This document shows positions 46,377-53,413 of a DNA stretch of 64,000 nucleotides, piece by piece. The notes below the pieces were generated by a model. The model saw nothing but the letters and a program-made list of their open reading frames with translations. It was not told where the DNA came from and made no database searches. Position 1 is the stretch's first letter. Each line of letters starts with the position of its first letter. A program made the position numbers and the translations under genes. Location: contig CAZLMW010000023.1 of the NCBI GenBank assembly GCA_964560875.1, positions 1 through 64,000 on the forward strand, read 5' to 3'. Source of the DNA: CAZLMW01 sp964560875. GTDB taxonomy: Bacteria > Myxococcota_A > UBA9042.

Positions 46377-47165
46377 TCAAGCTCCAGTCTCGGGGATCCA
46401 GCTCGCCGGCCGCTTGCCGAGGAAGGCGTCGATGCCCTCCGATGCTTCCGCGGTGGCGCGCTGCTTGGCGATCATGCCGGCCGTGAAATCGAGCACGTCT
46501 GCAGGATCCTTAAACGCGATGCCATCGACGAGCTGCTTGCAGGCGTATTGCGCACCTGGCGCGCCTTTAAACAGCGTGCGGACCAGCGCTTCGATCATGT
46601 CGTCGAGGTCGTCGACGCCGGGCACCAGCTCATCGACGAGGCCGATGCGATAAGACTCATCCGCTGGGACCTTGCCGCCCAACATAAACAGGGCGCGGGC
46701 CTTTGCGGGTCCGACTCGGCGCGTCACGAATGGTGAAATGACCGCCGGAACGAGCCCAAGCCGCACCTCGCTGAGCGCGAAAAACGCCTCACTGCTCGCC
46801 ACCACGATGTCGCAGGCGCTGGCCAGTCCGACACCGCCGCCCATCGTTGCGCCCTGGACCCGCGCGATGACGGGTTTGGTGCACGCGGAGACCTTGTGAA
46901 ACACACCTCCCATAGTCTTGGCGCCTTCGAGGTTGGCTTCGGGACCGCGCGCCGCCTGGGCAGCCATCCACTTCAGGTCCGCCCCTGCGCAGAACACCTT
47001 GCCGTGCGACTGGACCACGACGACCCGAACCGTTTCGTCGCTGTTGGCGGTATCGATGCCGGCCGCGATCGCCGTCAGCATGTCGCCGTTGAAAGCGTTT
47101 CGTTTATCGGGCCGGGCCAGGACGATGCGCAGCAGGCCGCCGTCGCGTTGCAGTTCGATGGTCAC
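46377..47165 (-). CDS. liuC: Methylglutaconyl-CoA hydratase (enoyl-CoA hydratase family)
   Basis: A 262-aa crotonase-fold protein. GTG 47165 is the start, with AAGGAA 6 nt upstream. The segment GGGVGLASACD followed by LSEVRLGLVPAVISPFV matches LiuC-type hydratases, which keep the second catalytic Glu and have Val/Gly where many crotonases have the first. It converts 3-methylglutaconyl-CoA to HMG-CoA. It lies 33 bp downstream of the carboxyltransferase gene and 3 bp before the biotin carboxylase gene. Confidence 0.9.
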   Translation of the reverse strand: MTIELQRDGGLLRIVLARPDKRNAFNGDMLTAIAAGIDTANSDETVRVVVVQSHGKVFCAGADLKWMAAQAARGPEANLEGAKTMGGVFHKVSACTKPVIARVQGATMGGGVGLASACDIVVASSEAFFALSEVRLGLVPAVISPFVTRRVGPAKARALFMLGGKVPADESYRIGLVDELVPGVDDLDDMIEALVRTLFKGAPGAQYACKQLVDGIAFKDPADVLDFTAGMIAKQRATAEASEGIDAFLGKRPASWIPETGA

Positions 47166-47198
47166 GTCGTGTTCCTTGGTGCTCGTTGTGGCGAGCGG

Positions 47199-48806
47199 CT
47201 ACATGCGGATGACGCCGGGCCGCCAGTCGTCAATCGGCGCGTTGTGGCAGGCGCTCAGGGCGAGGGCGACGACCTCGCGGGTCTGGGCCGGCTCGATGAT
47301 GCCGTCGTCCCACAGGCGCGCGGTGGCGTAGTAGGGGTGGCCTTCCTTCTCGTATTTCTCGCGGATCGGGCCTTCGATCGCGGCCTGGTCTTCATCGCTG
47401 AAGGTGCCGCCGGCCTTCTCGACCTGGGCGCGCTTGACCATCGACAATACGGACGCCGCCTGCTCGCCGCCCATCACCGAGATGCGCGAGTTGGGCCACG
47501 AGAAGAGAAAACGGGGCTGGTAAGCGCGCCCGCACATGCCGTAGTTGCCAGCCCCGAAGCTGCCGCCGATCAGCACAGTGATCTTGGGCACATTGGCGAC
47601 CGCAACCGCGTGCACCATCTTCGCGCCGTCCTTGGCGATGCCACCGTGTTCAGCTTGGCGCCCGACCATGAAGCCGCTGACGTTTTGCAGAAAGAGCAGC
47701 GGGATCTTGCGTGTGCAAGCGAGCTCGATGAAGTGCGCCGCCTTGAGCGCGGACGACGAAAAGAGCACGCCGTTGTTGGCGAGAATGGCGACCGGCATGC
47801 CGTGGATATGAGCGAACCCGCAAACCAGGGTCGTGCCATAACGCGCCTTGAACTCGTGCAACTTCGACCCATCAACGATGCGAGCGATGACCTCGCGCAC
47901 GTCGTACGGGGTACGTAGATCGGTCGGGAGCACGCCGTAGATCTCTTCGGGCGAGTAAGCCGGCGGCTCGGGTGCCTGGAATACACCGGTCGGTGACTTG
48001 GGCACGTTCAGCAACGCGACGACATCACGCGCGATCTCGAGCGCGTGGTCGTCGTCTTCGGCGAGATGGTCGGCCACGCCTGAGATTCGGGTGTGGACAT
48101 CGCCGCCGCCAAGCTCCTCGGCGGTGATCTCTTCGCCGGTGGCCGCTTTCACGAGCGGCGGCCCACCGAGGTAAATCGTGCCCCGGTTGCGGACAATGAT
48201 GGCTTCGTCGCTCATCGCGGGAACGTAGGCGCCGCCGGCGGTACACATGCCGAGCACGACAGCGACCTGCGGGATGCTCGCGGCCGAAAGGCGGGCCTCG
48301 TTGTAGAAGATTCGTCCAAAATGATCGCGATCGGGGAAGACCTCGTCCTGCAGTGGCAAGAACGCGCCGCCCGAATCGACCAGGTAGACACATGCAAGCC
48401 GGTTTTCGAGCGCGATCTCCTGCGCGCGCAGGTGCTTTTTGACCGTGATCGGGAAGTAGCTGCCGCCCTTCACCGTCGCGTCGTTGGCGACGATCATCAC
48501 CTCGCGACCGGATACGCGGGCGACTCCCGTGATGACCCCGCCGCTTGGTGCCGCGCCGCCATAGAGCTCGTGGCCGGCCATCGGAGACAGCTCGAGAAAC
48601 GCGGTGCCCGGGTCGATCAACGCCTCGATCCGATCGCGGACGAGCATCGCGCCGCGGTCTATGTGACGTTTTCGCGCGCGTTCGCTGCCGCCGAGTCGAT
48701 GCCGGCTCAGCTCTTGCCGGAGATTGGCAAGAAGCGCGTGATGGTGTTCCGCGTTGCCCTTGAACGCGTCCGATGAGGTGTCGAGGTGGCTCTGCAAGGT
48801 TTCCAT
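47199..48806 (-). CDS. liuB: Methylcrotonyl-CoA carboxylase, carboxyltransferase (beta) subunit
   Basis: A 535-aa carboxyltransferase, the usual length for MCC beta. Characteristic segments are LSPMAGHELYGG, GGAFLPLQDEVFPD, CTAGGAYVPAMSDE and the CoA/biotin-pocket block GGSFGAGNYGMCGRAY. It transfers CO2 from carboxybiotin to 3-methylcrotonyl-CoA. ATG 48806 is chosen because residues before it lie on a TTG-started extension with no family match; no strong ribosome-binding site is seen. It is the first gene of the liu operon, and no isovaleryl-CoA dehydrogenase (liuA) or regulator gene is adjacent, so that step is encoded elsewhere. The 138-bp region upstream is shared with the divergent ogt gene. 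Confidence 0.94.
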   Translation of the reverse strand: METLQSHLDTSSDAFKGNAEHHHALLANLRQELSRHRLGGSERARKRHIDRGAMLVRDRIEALIDPGTAFLELSPMAGHELYGGAAPSGGVITGVARVSGREVMIVANDATVKGGSYFPITVKKHLRAQEIALENRLACVYLVDSGGAFLPLQDEVFPDRDHFGRIFYNEARLSAASIPQVAVVLGMCTAGGAYVPAMSDEAIIVRNRGTIYLGGPPLVKAATGEEITAEELGGGDVHTRISGVADHLAEDDDHALEIARDVVALLNVPKSPTGVFQAPEPPAYSPEEIYGVLPTDLRTPYDVREVIARIVDGSKLHEFKARYGTTLVCGFAHIHGMPVAILANNGVLFSSSALKAAHFIELACTRKIPLLFLQNVSGFMVGRQAEHGGIAKDGAKMVHAVAVANVPKITVLIGGSFGAGNYGMCGRAYQPRFLFSWPNSRISVMGGEQAASVLSMVKRAQVEKAGGTFSDEDQAAIEGPIREKYEKEGHPYYATARLWDDGIIEPAQTREVVALALSACHNAPIDDWRPGVIRM

Positions 48807-48944
48807 CGGGCGGGTTTGTAGCAGGAAGCGACCGCGTCGTATACCGAACAACGGTGCTGAATGCTGGACATTTGTTCAGGTATTCGCAAAGCTCTCCGCC
48901 ACCATCAGAACGACCGTTTCATTACGCGCCAGGAGGAAGGGCCC

Positions 48945-49460
48945 ATGCAGTCATCACCGGTCATCGATCATCTCGACACGCCGATCGGCGAAATCTGGAT
49001 CGCGACGACAGAAAAAGGCCTCGCCGTGCTGTCCATGAACCCCTCAAATGGCGCCGAAGAAGTGGTCGAACAGCTCAAGAAACGGGGCCTCGACCGCGAC
49101 GCGGGCGATCGATCCGTCGCCGACCAGGCCACCGCCGAACTCCAAGAGTACTTCGCCGGCGAACGCCGTAACTTCGACGTCCCGGTGGATCTGCGAGGCA
49201 TGCCCGACTTCACGTCGTCCGTGCTCGGTCAGCTGCAGACCATCAGTTTCGGCAAGACGATGACGTACGGTGAGATGGCCAAGCGCGTCGGCAACCCAAA
49301 GGCATCGCGCGCCGTCGGACAGGCGAACGGACGCAACCCGGTCGCGATCGTTGTTCCCTGTCACCGCATCGTGGCGGGCAATGGACTGGGCGGCTTCGGC
49401 GGCGGACTCGACGTGAAGCGCTGGCTGCTACGGCATGAAGGCCGGGCTGACCTTTGTTGA
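48945..49460 (+). CDS. ogt: Methylated-DNA-protein-cysteine S-methyltransferase
   Basis: A 171-aa protein with the active-site motif IVVPCHRIV (Cys139) and the helix-turn-helix region SFGKTMTYGEMAKRVG. It removes O6-alkyl groups from guanine by suicidal transfer to Cys139. ATG 48945 is preceded by AGGAGG (48931-48936) 8 nt away; an in-frame ATG at 48861 has no such site. No AraC-type Ada domain is fused. It diverges from the liu operon. Confidence 0.94.
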   Translation: MQSSPVIDHLDTPIGEIWIATTEKGLAVLSMNPSNGAEEVVEQLKKRGLDRDAGDRSVADQATAELQEYFAGERRNFDVPVDLRGMPDFTSSVLGQLQTISFGKTMTYGEMAKRVGNPKASRAVGQANGRNPVAIVVPCHRIVAGNGLGGFGGGLDVKRWLLRHEGRADLC

Positions 49461-49625
49461 CGAATCTCGTCCGCACGAGGCCAAAAAGCCGGTTTTCACG
49501 AGCCAAAATGCCGCCACGAGGCCTGCAGGGCCCCTTACGTGCGTCTTGGCTGCGCATGGCTATATCAGTGGGATCGGGGCTTCATCGGCCCGCAGAACGC
49601 GAATTTGGCCCGGATTGCCATCGGC

Positions 49626-49970
49626 CTACAGCTCGTGCTCGCCGCGCTTCATCTGTTCGAGGTGCAAACAACCGCGCCGGTACCCGTGGTTGCAGGCGAA
49701 ATCGAAGTACTTCTCGGCCCGCGGCACGTTCTTCTGCCCGCCGCCGCCGACGAGATACCAGACGCCTACCCAATCACAGGCCTGCGGGTTGCCGTTGCGG
49801 CAGTTCTTCTCGCGGGTTTTGACTTTGCGCGTCGCGTGCGGAGGAAGGGGTTGGCCGGTGAAGCCATCCTTGACGATGGTCTCTCCGCCCGATGCCCCGG
49901 CACATCCGGGCACGATCGCAGCAAGCAGCAACGCGACGGCGGTAGCCAGGGTACGGTGTACAGCGGACAA
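49626..49970 (-). CDS. Small Sel1-repeat-like Cys-rich lipoprotein
   Basis: The frame opens at 50129, but the lipoprotein signal (TAVALLLAAIVPGC) fits best with a TTG start at 49970, with AGGAG (complement of 49981-49985) 10 nt upstream, giving 114 aa. The C-terminal half reads C-x5-(A)C-x8-Y-x-GG ... AEKYFDFACNHGYRRGC, the pattern of one Sel1-like Cys-bounded repeat of the Helicobacter cysteine-rich type. Such repeats form alpha-solenoids; one or two units alone make a very small domain. Function unknown. It converges with ogt (166 bp apart). Confidence 0.65.
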   Translation of the reverse strand: MSAVHRTLATAVALLLAAIVPGCAGASGGETIVKDGFTGQPLPPHATRKVKTREKNCRNGNPQACDWVGVWYLVGGGGQKNVPRAEKYFDFACNHGYRRGCLHLEQMKRGEHEL

Positions 49971-50147
49971 GGCCTTATCTCTCCTCGATGGCGCACGTTC
50001 GCCCACGCCCGGCGCGGCGGTCAAGTTGCCACGTGGACTGACGCTCGGTCCGCGATCCACAACGAGGGCTCGCGTTGACGACCGGCGCCCTGTTTGCCAG
50101 ATTCCGCGACCGGAAACGCAACCCCGCACCCAAATTCAGGAGATGCC

Positions 50148-50915
50148 ATGAACCTCAGCAACGTCATCGCCGTCGTCACCGGCGGCGCATCGGGCCTCGG
50201 TCGCGCCACCGCTGAACATATCGCTGCCAACGGCGGCAAGGTCGTTCTCTTGGACTTGCCCGGCAGCCCGGGCGAAGAAGTCGCAGCAGGGATCGGTGAC
50301 AATGCGCGCTTTGCGCCGTGTGACGTGACCAACGAAGACCAGGTCAACGCTGCCCTGGACGTGGCTGAATCCGCGTTCGGTCGCGTGAACGTCACCGTCA
50401 ACTGCGCCGGGATAGCGATCGCCATGAAAACGATCGGCCGCCGCGGCGTTCACCCGCTCGACGCCTTCCAGAAAGTGCTCAACGTCAACGCCGGTGGTAC
50501 GTTCAACGTGATCCGATTGGCGTCGGTGCGCATGGCTGAAAACAAGCCCAACGCAGGCGGCGAGCGAGGCGTGATCGTCAACACGGCTTCAGTCGCGGCC
50601 TACGATGGCCAGATCGGCCAGGCGGCCTACTCGGCGAGCAAGGGTGCGGTCGTCGGCATGACCCTGCCGATCGCGCGCGACCTCTCTCGCAGCGGTATCC
50701 GCGTCTGCACTATCGCTCCCGGCATCTTCCGCACGCCGATGATGGCCGGTTTGCCCGAGAAGGCGCAGCAGGCCCTCGCCCAGATGGTTCCCTTCCCGCC
50801 CCGCCTCGGCGAGCCGCCGGAGTACGCTTCGCTCGCGGGTCACATCATCGAAAACGGCATGCTCAATGGCGAATGCATCCGCCTCGACGGCGCGATCCGC
50901 ATGTCGCCGAAGTAA
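50148..50915 (+). CDS. Short-chain dehydrogenase, HSD10-type (3-hydroxy-2-methylbutyryl-CoA dehydrogenase-like)
   Basis: A 255-aa classical SDR with TGGASGLG (NAD binding), Asp36 after the second strand (NAD rather than NADP preference), NCAG, and the catalytic set Ser148, Tyr161 and Lys165 (YSASK). Segments such as IAPGIFRTPMMAGLPEKAQ and VPFPPRLGEPPEYA are typical of HSD17B10-like enzymes, which oxidise 3-hydroxy-2-methylbutyryl-CoA in isoleucine breakdown. ATG 50148 has AGGAG 5 nt upstream. Proximity to the liu operon fits branched-chain amino-acid catabolism. Other short 3-hydroxyacyl-CoAs are possible substrates. Confidence 0.9.
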   Translation: MNLSNVIAVVTGGASGLGRATAEHIAANGGKVVLLDLPGSPGEEVAAGIGDNARFAPCDVTNEDQVNAALDVAESAFGRVNVTVNCAGIAIAMKTIGRRGVHPLDAFQKVLNVNAGGTFNVIRLASVRMAENKPNAGGERGVIVNTASVAAYDGQIGQAAYSASKGAVVGMTLPIARDLSRSGIRVCTIAPGIFRTPMMAGLPEKAQQALAQMVPFPPRLGEPPEYASLAGHIIENGMLNGECIRLDGAIRMSPK

Positions 50916-50944
50916 CGGCCATCCGGCAGCAAGAGGATGCTCTC

Positions 50945-51430
50945 TTAGAGCCCGGTCCAGGTGCTCCGGGAGGACGTAGCGAGCAGATCGAGCAGCAGCA
51001 CACCGCCGCGCTCCTGCACCACCCATTCGCGCTCGTCATCCCCGGCTTGCACCCGCAAGACGATGCCGCTGACGTCGCGATGCGCCGACACGAACTGGGC
51101 TGGGACGCGCGGGGCAGTCGGAACAAAGCCCGCGTGTCCGACCTTGTTGACGACCGCCGTTACGGGATCGGGCGGGTCGGCAGCCGGCGTCCGCTGCATC
51201 GTCCAGAAGAGCTGCCTGGACTGCGGGGTCATCATGGCTGCAACGCGGTCAACGTCCCCCGAAGCCAGCGCCTCATCGAATCGCTGAACGAACACGTCAG
51301 GTGCCTGGCGACATCCAGCCAGCGCCACAAGGGCGATCACCGCGAGCTGAGCGGAGGCAAAAAGCAAACGACCGGCGGTGCCTTCTGAAAAGCGCCGCCG
51401 GCCGTCTGTTCGGGTTTTGCTGCAGTTCAC
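50945..51430 (-). CDS. Hypothetical lipoprotein
   Basis: Up to 161 aa, with a hydrophobic signal and lipobox (LVALAGC). The mature part (~120 aa) contains a segment FDEALASGDVDRVAAMM followed by LLDLLATS near the end, reminiscent of small NTF2-like or Cif-type folds, but no family can be named. The start is uncertain: GTG 51430 lies only 25 nt after the tRNA-Leu 3' end and has no ribosome-binding site; TTG 51367 gives a shorter signal peptide with GAAGG 12 nt upstream. It is on the same strand as the tRNA and may be read from its promoter. It converges with the HSD10-type gene. Confidence 0.65.
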   Translation of the reverse strand: MNCSKTRTDGRRRFSEGTAGRLLFASAQLAVIALVALAGCRQAPDVFVQRFDEALASGDVDRVAAMMTPQSRQLFWTMQRTPAADPPDPVTAVVNKVGHAGFVPTAPRVPAQFVSAHRDVSGIVLRVQAGDDEREWVVQERGGVLLLDLLATSSRSTWTGL

Positions 51431-51455
51431 AATCGTCGGTCACTGCAAATCGGGG

Positions 51456-51540
51456 TGCGAGGAGGGGGACTTGAACCCCCATGCCCAAGTTGGGCACTAG
51501 CACCTCAAGCTAGCGCGTCTACCAATTCCGCCATCCTCGC
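51456..51540 (-). tRNA. tRNA-Leu (anticodon GAG)
   Basis: An 85-nt class II tRNA. The acceptor stem is formed by 5' GCGAGGA (51534-51540) and 3' TCCTCGC plus discriminator A (51456). The anticodon loop TTGAGGT is held between CTAGC and GCTAG; the long variable arm and the T-arm sequence GGTTCAAGTCC are present. CCA is not encoded (CCC follows). Confidence 0.95.
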
Positions 51541-51577
51541 TTGGGCGCCGCGCCATGCTCTGGTGCGGCGGGGGCGA

Positions 51578-51606
51578 ATCATGATCCCGCCAAACGCACG
51601 CGTCAA
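51578..51606 (-). promoter_or_regulatory. Promoter of tRNA-Leu
   Basis: On the minus strand TTGACG (51601-51606) and CATGAT (51578-51583) are separated by 17 bp, a good sigma-70 -35/-10 pair. Transcription would begin near 51571, about 30 nt before the mature 5' end. Confidence 0.65.
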
Positions 51607-51735
51607 GGGGTATGAGCAACATCGATGCAGAGCGCTGCAGGCGGCTGTTTTCGGCGCTCCACACCAACCCAAAACGACGGCGGGCGACGATCCGGGGAAG
51701 AAGGACCGCCGCCCGCTTACCGTCGTCCGGTGCTT

Positions 51736-52023
51736 TCAGCGATCGAACATCACCCGTCGCCGCAGCCAAGGAAACGTGACCGTAAGAGGCACAAGATCCT
51801 GCCGGCTCAAGAAGCGGACTCGGACGCCGGCGACCCCGGGCAGACCAGGCGCCGCAGGGGTTGTCTTCATCGTCCATGGCGACGGCACGCCTGCAGATAC
51901 CGCTGTGCGGAAGCCACCAAAGGCGGTCCAGCGGAAGGCGGAACGGAAGCGAGCGTGACGCGGCCTTGGGAGGGTCGGGTCACCGGGGAAGGGTCGGGGA
52001 CGCGGCTTGGGGGGAATGAACAT
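51736..52023 (-). CDS. Small Arg/Pro-rich hypothetical protein (doubtful)
   Basis: ATG 52023 is preceded by a perfect GGAGG 5 nt upstream, the main reason to keep this 95-aa frame. The product starts PPKPRPRPFPGDP and is rich in Arg and Pro, with no domain or signal peptide. Composition alone would suggest a chance frame in high-GC DNA. It would be transcribed toward tRNA-Leu. Confidence 0.3.
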   Translation of the reverse strand: MFIPPKPRPRPFPGDPTLPRPRHARFRSAFRWTAFGGFRTAVSAGVPSPWTMKTTPAAPGLPGVAGVRVRFLSRQDLVPLTVTFPWLRRRVMFDR

Positions 52024-52430
52024 GATCGCCTCCGAACGAACGCGGCGTGTGCCGCTCGCCGACGCGGAATGCGCGGCTGTTGTCTGGTTTTGCAATGCCC
52101 TTGCCATGCCCTGCGCGGACGGTTGAACCAGCTGATTTCAAAGAAAAATCTTGCTCCTCGCGCCGCGGCTCCCCGACGCCTTCTCCACCCTATTCATGTC
52201 TTCGATGCCATGTTGGATTCCCCGCGCGTGGGCCGTCCCGACAAACCCTTATGAAAACAGCCTGTTGGCCTATGACACCGGCGGCGTCCCGAAGCGGCCC
52301 TTGCGGACCTGCCGGGGTTTCGGACCGTCTGGTGCGCGGTCATGACATCCATGCCATCGTGTGTCTCAATCGGGCTACTGGAGCCACGCGTGGCCCGGCT
52401 ATGAGGCCTGATGAGGGGGCGACGCCCGTG
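52024..52430. other. 407-bp region with no recognised gene
   Basis: Lies between the doubtful small ORF and the truncated haemoglobin. No supported gene, repeat or strong promoter was seen. A short A-rich patch occurs at 52138-52148. Confidence 0.5.
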
Positions 52431-52904
52431 ATGAGCAGCAGCAAAGACGCATCCCCACTCTTCGACCGCATCGGTGAACAACGCCTTCGCGCTGTCGTGG
52501 ATGAGTTCGTTTCGCGTCTCTACAGCGACACCATGATCGGCTTCTTCTTCGACAACTTCGATGCGGACCGTCTCCGCCGTCACGAATACCAGTTCATGGC
52601 GCGGGCCCTGGGTGCGCCGGTACGCTACGAAGGCCGCCCGGTGCGCGAGGCTCACCTCAAGCACCCGATCATGGGCGGTCAGTTCAACCGACGGAAGACG
52701 ATCCTGCGAGAGACGCTGCACGACTTCGGGGTGGATGCCGCGGTCGTGACCTTCCTGCTCGAGCACACTGAGAAGCTGCGGCCGCTGATTACGGCGCAGC
52801 CAGGCTCGGACTGCATCAGCGACGCGATGGATGGGCCGGTCGTTCATAGCTGGAGACCGACCCGGACTGACGAAGCCGACCCGGAAGCCGGGACGAACAC
52901 GTAG
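52431..52904 (+). CDS. Truncated (2/2) haemoglobin
   Basis: A 157-aa globin: opening LFDRIGEQRLRAVVDEFVSR, IGFFFDNFD, a Tyr-Gln-Phe helix (HEYQFMARALG) and a proximal His75 (VREAHLKHPI) by alignment with mycobacterial HbN His81. The B10 position that is Tyr in HbN aligns with Val27 here, so oxygen/NO chemistry may differ. ATG 52431 is chosen, with GAGGGGG 11 nt upstream (GTG 52428 is equally possible); earlier in-frame codons lack family similarity. Cytosolic role in NO or oxygen handling is the usual guess. Confidence 0.88.
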   Translation: MSSSKDASPLFDRIGEQRLRAVVDEFVSRLYSDTMIGFFFDNFDADRLRRHEYQFMARALGAPVRYEGRPVREAHLKHPIMGGQFNRRKTILRETLHDFGVDAAVVTFLLEHTEKLRPLITAQPGSDCISDAMDGPVVHSWRPTRTDEADPEAGTNT

Positions 52905-52930
52905 CCTCGCCGCAGTCAGGCCACGCTGTC

Positions 52931-52952
52931 GGAATTCTCGACGTTGAATTCC
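52931..52952 (+). terminator. Weak hairpin after the haemoglobin gene
   Basis: GGAATTC (52931-52937) and GAATTCC (52946-52952) pair around an 8-nt loop; TTTT follows 11 nt later. The weak stem and distant T run make termination uncertain. Confidence 0.3.
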
Positions 52953-53117
52953 TCTACACCGTCGTTTTATTCAACAACTGGCGCTTGCTGCCGAAGAGCA
53001 CCCAATGTTGTTCTTAGCAATGATTTCAGTTAGTTATCGTTTTTTCGCGAGCGTGGCACGCAACGTGCTTTATAGAGAGACCAGAACGCGGCGACGAGGT
53101 TCGGAGCCGGGTTCGAA

Positions 53118-53211
53118 GAAACGGAGAAGACGAGCCACCTGGGCGTTGTAGCGAACAACCAACCCTGCCCCTCTCAACCCATCGCCTTCGCCGAGGTGGC
53201 TCGTCCGTTTC
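53118..53211. repeat. 18-bp inverted repeat with 5-nt bulge, ~53-nt spacer
   Basis: The right arm 53194-53211 (AGGTGGCTCGTCCGTTTC) is the exact inverse of GACGAGCCACCT (53129-53140) and then, after a 5-nt insertion on the left side, of GAAACG further out (53118-53123). Confidence 0.65.
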
Positions 53212-53289
53212 GCACCAGAACGACACATACCCCTTCCCGACAGGCGCCGACGGCCGCAGCCCAACTGCGGCATTCCCCCTGAACGCGCC

Positions 53290-53337
53290 AAAAACGACGA
53301 GCCCGCTGGCAACCGCCGGCGGGCTCGAAGTTTTTTT
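53290..53337. terminator. Bidirectional rho-independent terminator
   Basis: GAGCCCGCTGGC (53299-53310), loop AACC, GCCGGCGGGCTC (53315-53326): a 12-bp stem with one G-T wobble. On the plus strand seven T follow (53331-53337); on the minus strand five T follow (complement of 53290-53294). The minus-strand use would end the somatomedin-B-type gene, whose stop is 77 bp away. Confidence 0.88.
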
Positions 53338-53413
53338 GGCGTCTGGCGCCGTCGCTCTGGCCCGGTCTTCTCATCAAAGCACGGAGGCATGCCGTGCGTG
53401 ATGAGAAGGGCGG

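Larger units (their letters stand above)
52905..53413. other. 509-bp intergenic region with AT-rich patch, long inverted repeat and terminator
   Basis: No coding frame here is supported. It contains a small hairpin at 52931-52952, an unusually AT-rich stretch at about 53000-53050, an 18-bp inverted repeat (53118-53211) and a strong bidirectional terminator (53290-53337). A short untranslated RNA on the plus strand ending at the terminator is possible. Confidence 0.6.

Noticed and set aside
52047..52430. In-frame upstream extension of the truncated haemoglobin
   Set aside because: Composition is unlike a globin and no ribosome-binding site supports an earlier start; the family begins near the chosen Met.
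53000..53060. A sigma-70 promoter in the AT-rich patch
   Set aside because: Several TTGTTC/TTATAG-like words occur, but none gives a clean -35/-10 pair with 16-18 bp spacing, so no promoter feature is claimed.
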